From Blastocatellia bacterium (GTDB lineage Bacteria; Acidobacteriota; Blastocatellia; Pyrinomonadales; Pyrinomonadaceae): 6,298 nucleotides of DNA. Each line of letters begins with the position of its first letter. The first letter of the stretch is position 1. Below the pieces are notes generated by a model that did not search any database, had not been told where the DNA came from, and saw only the letters and a program-made list of their open reading frames with translations. The stretch covers positions 1-6,298 of the forward strand of contig PSRF01000299.1 of the NCBI GenBank assembly GCA_003175865.1, in the 5' to 3' direction. Both the position numbers and the translations under genes were made by a program. Shown piece by piece: positions 1 to 6,298 of the stretch.

Positions 1-135
1 GGCCATAAACATTCCACTCCTAGCGGAGTAAAGCCGCTTCTAACTCTCACACAATCTCTGGAGCGACGTGGTGTCTGATTGTCTTGACTGCTCCCAGGCG
101 GCGAGTTGTGCCTTCAACCTTTTTTACGAGTAAGC

Positions 136-1188
136 TTAATTTCCAGTAATCCCACCCATGGCCGCAGCAATTCTTCTCTTGCCACTTCTTGGCTCCGCTG
201 AGATTTCCGGGGGTGTGTCGTACCAATTTTCCCCGAGCCACTTGACTGCTGCATCCATCAAACCTTCGGTCTTATCATCCGTCGAGATGGCAAGTTTGAT
301 GAGAGCCTCCACCTCCCTCCAATCGTCACACGCAGTCTCGTCCGTCAACTCCAGGTCAACACGGTGATATCTTTCCTTACCTAGTATTTCCCTACTCATA
401 AAATCGTCAGCTTGAACTACACCGTCGAACAGTATCGACAGGAGCGGATTCTTCGGCTCGTTAAAGGGATTTAGCAACCACTGCACCACGCCCCAATTCT
501 TTGTGTCGGTCTTGACGAGCGTTGGAGTGTGGCCTGTTCCGAACGACATTAGACGGATGTCTTTGATGTCCAAGTCCGGATTTTGGGCTAACGCAACGGC
601 GATGGCCGCGGTGCTCGGGTTGTTCGCCATCATGCCGCCGTCGATATAGCCCTGGTGAGATGGAAAGATTGTGGGCGCCGCAGCGCTTCTCATAGCCACG
701 TCTACGATTGGCTGACTACTGGCTGGCTCTAAGGGACTAACTCTGTAATCGAAGTTGTGAAAAAAAACCGGGCGCCAACTCTTGGTTTCATTGTCGTCTA
801 ATTTGAACGACGTTATGAGCACCTTTTTCTTTAGATCAGAAAGGAACATTGGGCGCGAGTTGCCGACTGCAGTCTGAATGTCTGGGAAGTCCTGCTCAAG
901 CAGTTTTCTGAGGTTCTCGTTTGAGTGTTTGGGCCTGATGAAATTCCAGCGCGATTTACCGAATACGAACTTCATGTTCTGCGTCGAGTAGAATTGTTGG
1001 AGATCGGCGACTGATTTTCCATGGGCGAGCGAGAGCGCGATAGCCGACCCGGTGGAGGTGCCTGCAAAGAGGTCGACGTTGTTAAGCAAATCGGGGAATC
1101 TTCCCTGTAGCCTCCGCAGCAGTGCCGCGACTAATGCGCCTCGAATGCCACCGCCATCAAACGTCATAATTTGAAATAGTTTGCCCAT
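136..1188 (-). CDS. Patatin-like phospholipase / acyl hydrolase
   Basis: This 350-residue protein is a patatin-family serine hydrolase, expected to cleave acyl esters of membrane lipids or related substrates with a Ser-Asp dyad. The family signatures are all visible. The glycine-rich oxyanion-hole motif DGGGIRG is at residues 11-17, the nucleophile elbow GTSTG at 43-47 (Ser45), the conserved block RSAAAPTIFP at 167-176, and the catalytic Asp in DGG at 183-185. There is no signal peptide or membrane segment, so it should be cytosolic or membrane-peripheral. The ATG start is supported by GGAG placed 8 bases upstream, in a 12-base gap after the desaturase stop codon, which indicates translation from the same mRNA. 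The C-terminal part, from about residue 220, has no domain I recognise. Some patatins are effectors in CBASS defence, but no nucleotide cyclase is nearby. Family assignment is secure; the substrate is inferred. Confidence 0.93.
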   Translation of the reverse strand: MGKLFQIMTFDGGGIRGALVAALLRRLQGRFPDLLNNVDLFAGTSTGSAIALSLAHGKSVADLQQFYSTQNMKFVFGKSRWNFIRPKHSNENLRKLLEQDFPDIQTAVGNSRPMFLSDLKKKVLITSFKLDDNETKSWRPVFFHNFDYRVSPLEPASSQPIVDVAMRSAAAPTIFPSHQGYIDGGMMANNPSTAAIAVALAQNPDLDIKDIRLMSFGTGHTPTLVKTDTKNWGVVQWLLNPFNEPKNPLLSILFDGVVQADDFMSREILGKERYHRVDLELTDETACDDWREVEALIKLAISTDDKTEGLMDAAVKWLGENWYDTPPEISAEPRSGKRRIAAAMGGITGN

Positions 1189-1196
1189 GACTTTAG

Positions 1197-1200
1197 CTCC
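1197..1200 (-). promoter_or_regulatory. Ribosome binding site of the patatin gene
   Basis: On the minus strand GGAG lies directly after the TAA stop of the desaturase gene and 8 bases before the patatin ATG. It fixes the start codon and supports co-translation from one message. Confidence 0.75.
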
Positions 1201-2037
1201 TTAAGCCTTAACATTGGGGGAAGGGGCGAAATCGTATTTCACCCTATTCGGAACCTCCCGCAGGTTCCAGACGAGACCAAGTACCGAGAGTATTCTTAAA
1301 ACGTAATAAAAGACGTCCAGCTCCCACCAGAAGAATCCGGCCCGCGCTGTTCCGGGGTAATGGTGATGATTGTTATGCCAACCTTCGCCGAAGGTGAGTA
1401 CTCCAAGGACGCTGTTGTTCGTTGAACGGTCCTGAGTGTCGTATCTACGGTTCTTGCCCTTGTGGCAATAATAATTGACAGCGGATGCCGCGTGAAGGGC
1501 CAGCAACAGGCTCAGGCAGTAACCGATAGCAAACATTGAGTAACCACCGACGAGGTATGTGGCCGCGGCTATCGCAACTGGGAAGATGTAATAGTGTCGG
1601 TGTATCCACATTAGCTCCGGGTACCGAGTCAGGTCGCGGGCTTTCGCTAAGATTTCCTCGTCTGAGTAACCTTCATCGAAAATGCTTGCGAACCAGCAGA
1701 ACCAAAAACCCTGATGAGGGCTGTGGACGTCCAGGTTTGTGTCCGAGTGCTTGTGATGCAACCGGTGCTTTCCTGCAAACCAGACGGGATCACCGAACGC
1801 TATACTAGAGAATAAACACAAGACGAATTGAAACGCTCTGCTTGTTTCAAATGATCGGTGAGCGAAGTAGCGGTGCAGGCCCACTCCCAAACCGAATGCC
1901 GACAGCAGGTACAAGACCGTACAAACAATCCAATCGATCACATGAGCTCCTCGAACAACTGCGATGATCGGCTGCGTGTGCAGCAACAAGATCAATAACG
2001 CCGGCAGCGCTCGGGGGAGAGCCATACTGGTTCGCAT
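1201..2037 (-). CDS. Membrane fatty-acid (acyl-CoA/acyl-lipid) desaturase, delta-9 type
   Basis: This 278-residue integral membrane di-iron desaturase should insert a cis double bond into a saturated acyl chain, using oxygen and an electron donor. All three histidine boxes are intact: HRYFAH at residues 55-60, HRLHH at 91-95 (followed by KHSDTNLDVHSP, characteristic of the delta-9 acyl-CoA desaturase group), and HNNHHH at 221-226 within EGWHNNHHHYPG. The auxiliary NYYCH (188-192), which usually supplies another metal ligand, is also present. Hydrophobic stretches near residues 7-28, 34-54, 68-82 and 151-187 fit the usual four-helix topology. Length is normal for compact bacterial members without a fused cytochrome b5. 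The ATG has AAGGA 7 bases upstream, in the 17-base gap after the radical SAM gene. It is the middle gene of a three-gene run with a radical SAM enzyme and a patatin lipase. Regiospecificity, and whether the substrate is acyl-CoA or intact lipid, cannot be read from sequence. Confidence 0.94.
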   Translation of the reverse strand: MRTSMALPRALPALLILLLHTQPIIAVVRGAHVIDWIVCTVLYLLSAFGLGVGLHRYFAHRSFETSRAFQFVLCLFSSIAFGDPVWFAGKHRLHHKHSDTNLDVHSPHQGFWFCWFASIFDEGYSDEEILAKARDLTRYPELMWIHRHYYIFPVAIAAATYLVGGYSMFAIGYCLSLLLALHAASAVNYYCHKGKNRRYDTQDRSTNNSVLGVLTFGEGWHNNHHHYPGTARAGFFWWELDVFYYVLRILSVLGLVWNLREVPNRVKYDFAPSPNVKA

Positions 2038-2044
2038 GTTGTTG

Positions 2045-2049
2045 TCCTT
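2045..2049 (-). promoter_or_regulatory. Ribosome binding site of the desaturase gene
   Basis: AAGGA on the minus strand sits 7 bases before the desaturase ATG, inside the 17-base gap after the radical SAM stop codon. It supports the chosen start and leaves no room for a separate promoter within the gap. Confidence 0.75.
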
Positions 2050-2054
2050 ATGAA

Positions 2055-3635
2055 TTACGCGAGTGCTACTTGTGATTGCTGTTGAAGCGTGACGTTTTTG
2101 AGCAATCCTGAGTCTATCATCTCTTTCGTTAATTTCCCTGCCTCATCAGTCACCATTGTCGGCTTGAAAAAGTGTTCGTAACGCGAGTCCACGCGAAATG
2201 CAGGTGTGTATACGCCGTCTAAAACTTCGGTGGTGCTGACATGCGTCCGTCGCCGTCCCTTCGCCGACGGCGCGGCGAGTTGAGTCGGCGACGTCGCCAG
2301 GGAGTACGCGCATAGCAGCGCCGCATTCGTCAGAGAGAACATCAGCTGCATTTTAGTAAGTCGCGAGCGGTACATCTTAAGGAACTGGCAGGAATGCTTA
2401 ATAACCCGGCCTCGGTAACCGCGCAGACTCAACATCTCACGCAAGAACGCGACAGCCTCATTGAGTGGGTCGACCGTTTTAAGCACAAGGGTCGAGCCGT
2501 CCATATCGCGCAGTTTGATACCCGGAAGAAATGCGTCCTTAGCGGCGAACTCTGCAAACAGCGGCGTGCCGAGAAGCGGGACAGGCAGTGTGACGAAACT
2601 TGGCAAAGTAATCTCCGGCGTGCCCGTAATGAATTCGATTTCGCGACGTAGGTCCGCAATCGTGCGATGGGCCAAGTCGAGCATCAGGCCATAAACGAGT
2701 ACGATGCCGGCTTCCAGGCTCTTGCTGATCAACTTCACCTGCGGAACGTTTGTGTTTTGTGTCTTGTGCGCGCCCATGAGCCACTCGGTATCGAAGGATT
2801 CGACACCACAAAAAACAAGTTCACAACCGAGTCGCCTGGCAAGTGTCAACGTATCATCCTTATGAAAGAAGTCGCTTGTCACCAGCGCTCCCCAGTTTTC
2901 TAAATAACCGGCCTCACGAAGTTCCGCGATGAGATCCATGCGAGCGAGGAAGTGGGCGCGATCGCTGCCGTAAAAGTTATTGTCGATGAAGAGAACATGT
3001 TTTCTTTTCCCAAGCGCGAGGACCTGTTTACGCATGTACTCCAGCGGGTAGGTCTGATAACTGCGACCCTCGCCAGTCAATGAGCAGAATGAACATCGGA
3101 AGTTGCAGTAGCGAGTCGTTTCGGCATATCCCATCCGGCGCATCCAATAGGCAAGGTCATATCGTGGCAGCATATCCTCTGCCACGAAAGCTTGGCCCCA
3201 AGCGTCACTCACCACTTCACACAATTCTTCTATGTCGCCCAGACAGCAGTAATCAAAATAGCGTTGGGCTAGCACAGGAAGGGCACGGATCGTTGGTCCA
3301 CCCGCGACAACAATTATGGAAGGGTTCTTCGTCCGGGCGTAGGCGGTCAAATGGAGCATACGATCGAACGTATTTGTGAGGCCCGTTAGCACCAACATGT
3401 CAGGCCACTCGAGTGCTTCTTCATTAACGAGCGGGCCGCTGTCGACTTCGTTATAGAGACGCACTTCACAGCATTCAATGTTAAAGGCACCCGCGAGAAA
3501 GACGGGACCCATTGCCTGTGGAAACTTTGTGGTCCTGCGCGCCGGCAGCCGCGAATCATCGAAGAAGCAGTTCACTATAAGAACTCGCTTCCTACACGAC
3601 GCGTGATGACTTTGGTGCGACGAACGTAAATTCAT
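2055..3635 (-). CDS. B12-binding-domain radical SAM protein, probable lipid or metabolite modifier
   Basis: This 526-residue protein should bind a [4Fe-4S] cluster and S-adenosylmethionine and generate a 5'-deoxyadenosyl radical. Numbering from the ATG, residues about 15-150 form a cobalamin-binding-like Rossmann domain: RVLIVNCFFDD, then VVAGGPTIR, then the fold-closing FDYCCLGDIEE, a variant of the usual G-E-G-E turn. The cluster motif CxxxCxxC is Cys177, Cys181 and Cys184 in RYCNFRCSFC. Downstream are FCGVES near 276-280 and the PLLGTPLF loop near 353-360, usual in this architecture. The cobalamin motif DxHxxG is not visible. Only two cysteines follow the core, so an extra SPASM-type cluster is unlikely. 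The C-terminal region from about 410 is unassigned, with a hydrophobic stretch near 431-449. An in-frame TTG at 3644 would add three residues; neither start has a strong Shine-Dalgarno, and ATG is preferred. First gene of the operon with desaturase and patatin. The class includes methylases and lipid enzymes; its substrate is unknown. Confidence 0.9.
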   Translation of the reverse strand: MNLRSSHQSHHASCRKRVLIVNCFFDDSRLPARRTTKFPQAMGPVFLAGAFNIECCEVRLYNEVDSGPLVNEEALEWPDMLVLTGLTNTFDRMLHLTAYARTKNPSIIVVAGGPTIRALPVLAQRYFDYCCLGDIEELCEVVSDAWGQAFVAEDMLPRYDLAYWMRRMGYAETTRYCNFRCSFCSLTGEGRSYQTYPLEYMRKQVLALGKRKHVLFIDNNFYGSDRAHFLARMDLIAELREAGYLENWGALVTSDFFHKDDTLTLARRLGCELVFCGVESFDTEWLMGAHKTQNTNVPQVKLISKSLEAGIVLVYGLMLDLAHRTIADLRREIEFITGTPEITLPSFVTLPVPLLGTPLFAEFAAKDAFLPGIKLRDMDGSTLVLKTVDPLNEAVAFLREMLSLRGYRGRVIKHSCQFLKMYRSRLTKMQLMFSLTNAALLCAYSLATSPTQLAAPSAKGRRRTHVSTTEVLDGVYTPAFRVDSRYEHFFKPTMVTDEAGKLTKEMIDSGLLKNVTLQQQSQVALA

Positions 3636-3697
3636 GATACCCAAACGTCGATGAATCAGATGAGAACTTCCTTCATCAAAGGTTCTACAGCAACTCT

Positions 3698-3739
3698 AAA
3701 AAAGAATGAACGAGCGATCGCTTATAAAGCTCGTGTTCA
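3698..3739 (-). terminator. Terminator-like hairpin with U-rich tail in the leader of the radical SAM operon
   Basis: Read on the minus strand, TGAA-(CA)-CGAGC pairs with GCTCG-TTCA to give a 9-base-pair stem with a 2-base bulge and a 13-base loop containing the palindrome-rich GCGATC. It is followed at once by TTCTTTTTT. This resembles an intrinsic terminator, ending about 62 bases before the radical SAM ATG. It could be an attenuator for the operon or the end of a short independent RNA. The folding was done by hand with no energy calculation, and the stem is short of a strong G+C core. Confidence 0.4.
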
Positions 3740-3780
3740 CCGATGAGTCTGGAAACCTAAAGAGAATCAGAACAGCAGGC

Positions 3781-3807
3781 TGGCTCTCTTCGCTTTCGAG
3801 TAAGCCA
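3781..3807 (-). other. Bulged RNA hairpin in the putative leader
   Basis: On the minus strand TGGCT-(TA)-CTC pairs with GAG-AGCCA around a GAAAGCGAA loop, giving eight base pairs with a 2-base bulge. It lies about 40 bases upstream of the terminator-like hairpin and could be part of a folded leader or small RNA. It does not match any riboswitch consensus I know. Confidence 0.3.
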
Positions 3808-3942
3808 CTGCACTGGTGTTGCCAGTTCATTCAACAGCCACGAAAGACGAAGGTGACGGCAAGGTCCACCTGCCGGCCTTCCAGCGAATCTTTAATGGTA
3901 AAAAAAATGCTGCTTGATTGATGACCCGTGCGGATGCGGAGC

Positions 3943-3970
3943 ATTATACCGACGTCAGATCACCACGCAA
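3943..3970 (-). promoter_or_regulatory. Putative sigma-70-type promoter for the leader and radical SAM operon
   Basis: On the minus strand a perfect TATAAT (3943-3948) is preceded, after a 16-base spacer, by TTGCGT (3965-3970), which matches the -35 consensus only in its TTG. Transcription would start near 3936, about 300 bases before the radical SAM ATG, producing a long untranslated leader. It lies about 85-115 bases beyond the receptor stop codon, consistent with a separate transcription unit. Confidence 0.45.
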
Positions 3971-4053
3971 GCCTCTCGCAACAACTACGTGGCCCATCCC
4001 ATTCACAAAGCGAGGTCAGCTCTCACGGCGTACAATTTCTCAAGTTATTGATT

Positions 4054-6298
4054 TCAAAAATTGATCTTAAGAGCGAATTGAATGAGGCGCGGGTTGTTGC
4101 TCGTTGAGGTGACCCGGCCGAAATCTCCAGCATTATTGTTTATGATTCGACCATTTGCCGGAGAAATATTTGCTGCAGGCACCGCGTTGAAATTACTGAT
4201 TGGATTCGCAAAATTTACGTGATTGAAGAGATTGAAAAACTCGGCGCGCAACTCGATATTCTTCGATTCACCCAGCGGAAAACGCTTGATGACTGAGAAG
4301 TCGACGTTGGTTTGTTTCGGTCCGCGCAACACGTTGCGACCGACATTACCGAAGTCAGTCCCGGCGGCGGCGGCGGTCGCAGTGCCGTTCGAACTGGGAA
4401 TAACCTGACCCGCCGGTACAACGGGCCGAGCAAAGGAAAATGGGTTGAAGAAATATCCGCCAGGAATATTGCTGGTTGCACTGCTCCGTGTCGCGCCAGG
4501 AACCCAATTCGGTCTTGACAGCCCGTTGTTGTTCCCCAGATAGAGGGAGGCGGCATTCGCATCAACGATATCAATAGGCAAACCGGACATCGCAACTACA
4601 ATGCCTGCCAACTGCCAATTCGTCAGCAGCCACCGCCCAGCGGTTGAACGCGCAACTGAAACTGGTTGTGGTAAGTCCCACAGATAACTCAAGACAAAGC
4701 GATGCGCGCGATCGAAATTTGAAACGCCACGATTGGCTCGATTATCAAGTTGGTTGCCAAATATCGTACCCGTATCGAGAGCTCCCGCCCCAAGGCCACT
4801 GCCAGAACCATTGTCGATCGATTTGGCGTATGTATACGAGGAAAGGAATTGGAGACCATTCGAGAGTCGCTTGGTCGCGCTTATCTGGAGAGAGTTGTAG
4901 GTGGATTCCGCAGTCGATTGCGTCTGGCCAAAGCCAGGAACTGCCCCACCCGCTGCTGACAAGCTGGTGCCCTGAAATGGCGCGCGTAGTTGTGCGTTTC
5001 CAGGAGTGTTTGTCGTAATGATCGCCCCAGGTAGATTCAACGCCTGCAATACCTGGTTGATTACCGGATGCTGGGGGCTAGCGAGCGCGGCCTGATTTAT
5101 CCCTACATTGGTAAGCAAGTTGATCCCACGACCGCCCACATAAGCAATTTCAACAACCACATCTTTGTTGACAGCGTACTGCGCACTCACGTTGTATTCC
5201 TGAGAATAAGGTGTACGGAGATTTCGATCGAAGACCAAAGTCGCGAGGTCGATTGGTGGCACAAAGATCGGGAATTGATCTACGGGCGGAGCCGGAAAGT
5301 AAGGATCAGCGAAAGAGGGTGGATTGTTTCTCCGACCGACAATGTAGTTTGGGGGCAATTGAATCGCGGTTGACATGTAAAGGAATGATATCCGCGAGTA
5401 GTAGATGCCGTAGCCGCCGCGCACTACCACGCGACTTGAATCAATTGGCGAATACGCAAAGCCAAACCTCGGTGCGAAGTTGTTCGGGTCAACACTCTTG
5501 ATGATGCGCTTACCGACATTCGGCACATCCGGCAAATCGTACTGATGAATCACGTTTCCTGCCTGCACGAACCCTGCGATGGGTGGGCCAATTGGAAGCC
5601 CATTGCTTCCTACTTCCAAACGCGGTCGGTAGAGCATTGGGTCAAAGTCCATGTTTCGTCCGCGGGTGTCGTAGGGCGGCATATCCAATTCGTAACGCAG
5701 TCCGAGATTCAGCGTCCACCTGCGCGAAATCTTCCAGTCGTCCTGGAAAAAGAAACTGTAGTCACTCGCGCGTAGGCTACGGTCGGCGATACCAGTCCCA
5801 AACACTGATTGAAGAACCTTACCGGTCAGGAAGTCATTGAAGTTATTGAAATCGATCTGTCCGCGCGCGTTCAGGTTTTCTGTGCTGTTGTGCTGGTAGT
5901 AAAGCAACTCAGCACCTGTTCGAATACTATGTTTGCCTTTGCTTATCGAAATCATGTCGGCAAGGGTGGACGACGGCGCTGCGATGAGTTGATCGATGAC
6001 TATAGTTGCCGTCCCAAAGGCGATCCCGCCAGCAGTGGGTGCAATGCGGATCAACCCCAAGCCTGGAAACGTATCCGCATTAGCTCGCTTGATCCCAACA
6101 TCAGAATCCTTGATAGGCTCTAAAGGAGAATTATTGACCCTGAGAAAGTTGTAGCCAATGCGCGCCTCGTTAATCACAGTTGAGCTGAAGGTGTAAATGT
6201 CCTCAATGGAAACTAATCGGCTGCCCGCGATTTGATCGGCGGGGAAGCCCGGGACGTTAACGCCGGTGAAGAGCGCAATCGTCTGCGGCGAGCTCAGG
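4054..6298 (-). CDS. TonB-dependent receptor, Oar-like outer-membrane barrel (N-terminus beyond the window)
   Basis: The frame is open without a stop from the right edge to TGA at 4054-4056, giving 747 visible residues of a larger protein. A GTG near 6177 is internal: the upstream codons continue typical family sequence (IAGSRLVSIEDIYTFSST, then VINEARIGYNF), so it should not be taken as the start. Barrel motifs in order are HSIRTGAEL, FFFQDDWKISRRWTLNLGLR, NNFAPRFGFAYSP, RGGYGIYYSR, YSQEYNVSAQY, YNSLQISATKRLSNG, FDRAHRFVLSYLWDLP, FSVIKRFPLGESKNIELRAE with FFNLFNHVNF, and a C-terminal IQFALKINF ending in Phe, the signature for outer-membrane barrel assembly. The missing part should carry the signal peptide, a carboxypeptidase-regulatory-like fold and the plug domain; full-length relatives are usually about 1000-1200 residues. 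The role is import or binding of a large substrate, perhaps a glycan or peptide, powered by TonB. The ligand is unknown. It is probably not co-transcribed with the downstream operon. Confidence 0.92.
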   Translation of the reverse strand, partial: LSSPQTIALFTGVNVPGFPADQIAGSRLVSIEDIYTFSSTVINEARIGYNFLRVNNSPLEPIKDSDVGIKRANADTFPGLGLIRIAPTAGGIAFGTATIVIDQLIAAPSSTLADMISISKGKHSIRTGAELLYYQHNSTENLNARGQIDFNNFNDFLTGKVLQSVFGTGIADRSLRASDYSFFFQDDWKISRRWTLNLGLRYELDMPPYDTRGRNMDFDPMLYRPRLEVGSNGLPIGPPIAGFVQAGNVIHQYDLPDVPNVGKRIIKSVDPNNFAPRFGFAYSPIDSSRVVVRGGYGIYYSRISFLYMSTAIQLPPNYIVGRRNNPPSFADPYFPAPPVDQFPIFVPPIDLATLVFDRNLRTPYSQEYNVSAQYAVNKDVVVEIAYVGGRGINLLTNVGINQAALASPQHPVINQVLQALNLPGAIITTNTPGNAQLRAPFQGTSLSAAGGAVPGFGQTQSTAESTYNSLQISATKRLSNGLQFLSSYTYAKSIDNGSGSGLGAGALDTGTIFGNQLDNRANRGVSNFDRAHRFVLSYLWDLPQPVSVARSTAGRWLLTNWQLAGIVVAMSGLPIDIVDANAASLYLGNNNGLSRPNWVPGATRSSATSNIPGGYFFNPFSFARPVVPAGQVIPSSNGTATAAAAGTDFGNVGRNVLRGPKQTNVDFSVIKRFPLGESKNIELRAEFFNLFNHVNFANPISNFNAVPAANISPANGRIINNNAGDFGRVTSTSNNPRLIQFALKINF

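Larger units (their letters stand above)
3636..4053. other. Intergenic region without a convincing gene; putative leader of the operon
   Basis: This 418-base gap separates the receptor stop from the radical SAM start. I see no tRNA, repeat or credible protein gene in it. On the minus strand it contains a promoter-like sequence (3943-3970), a bulged hairpin (3781-3807) and a terminator-like hairpin with a U-rich tail (3698-3739). An open frame of 71 codons on the plus strand (3706-3921) has no good ribosome binding site and is judged unlikely to be a gene. A 44-codon minus-strand frame (3696-3830) likewise lacks a Shine-Dalgarno sequence. Confidence 0.6.

Noticed and set aside
16..38. Two overlapping short hairpins (ACTCC/GGAGT and AGCGG/CCGCT) downstream of the patatin gene
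   Set aside because: Stems are only 5 base pairs, mutually exclusive, about 100 bases past the stop codon, and lack a T-run, so a terminator call is not supported.
47..241. 64-codon minus-strand frame overlapping the 3' end of the patatin gene
   Set aside because: It lies mostly in another frame of the patatin coding sequence, has a low-complexity basic composition and no family pattern.
3803..3815. GCCACTG on the plus strand, reminiscent of a cobalamin riboswitch core
   Set aside because: It is on the wrong strand for the radical SAM operon and none of the other conserved riboswitch elements (B12 box, GGGAA and paired arms) is nearby.
3696..3830. 44-codon minus-strand frame inside the putative leader
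   Set aside because: It has no Shine-Dalgarno sequence, its last codons are simply the hairpin and T-tract, and the residues match no family.
3900..3945. Possible terminator for the receptor gene: AATGCT pairing with AGCATT followed by a T8 tract on the minus strand
   Set aside because: The stem is 6 base pairs, A+T rich, encloses 28 unpaired bases and overlaps the putative TATAAT box; too weak to call.
4362..4376. (CGG)5 trinucleotide repeat inside the receptor gene
   Set aside because: It encodes a short alanine run in a variable loop; too short and in-frame to suggest phase variation.
4215..4595. 126-codon minus-strand frame and several plus-strand frames across the receptor gene
   Set aside because: They are antisense or alternate-frame shadows of the long receptor reading frame, which has clear family motifs throughout.

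Overview
The window looks like bacterial chromosome, most likely from an Acidobacteriota-type soil or environmental bacterium. The strongest pointer is the very large outer-membrane receptor at the right end. Its repeated barrel motifs (FQDDWK, LGLRYE, NNFAPRFGFAYSP, RGGYGIYY, a C-terminal ...ALKINF) are typical of the Oar-like TonB-dependent receptors that are greatly expanded in that phylum. The assignment rests on motif style only, since no marker gene is present.

All four genes lie on the minus strand, so the window reads right to left. (1) 6298-4054 is the C-terminal three quarters or so of the TonB-dependent receptor; its N-terminus lies beyond the right edge. (2) 4053-3636 is a 418-base gap with no convincing gene. 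It holds a perfect TATAAT -10 box with a weak -35, two hand-folded hairpins, and a terminator-like stem with a U-rich tail about 60 bases before the next start codon. (3) 3635-2055 is a radical SAM enzyme with an N-terminal cobalamin-binding-like Rossmann domain. (4) 2037-1201 is a membrane fatty-acid desaturase with all three histidine boxes. (5) 1188-136 is a patatin-like phospholipase with an intact Ser-Asp dyad. (6) 135-1 is a short 3' flank without a recognisable gene.

Genes 3, 4 and 5 are separated by only 17 and 12 bases, and each gap is filled by the Shine-Dalgarno sequence of the following gene. They are therefore very probably one operon. Two of the three products belong to families that act on acyl chains or phospholipids: one desaturates acyl chains and one cleaves acyl esters. 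The radical SAM enzyme is a type able to functionalise unactivated carbons. The most interesting reading is a small acyl-lipid modification or remodelling cassette whose product is not known to me. The structured leader in front of it may control its expression or may encode a separate small RNA. The receptor is probably a separate transcription unit. No mobile element, CRISPR array, tRNA or rRNA was seen.
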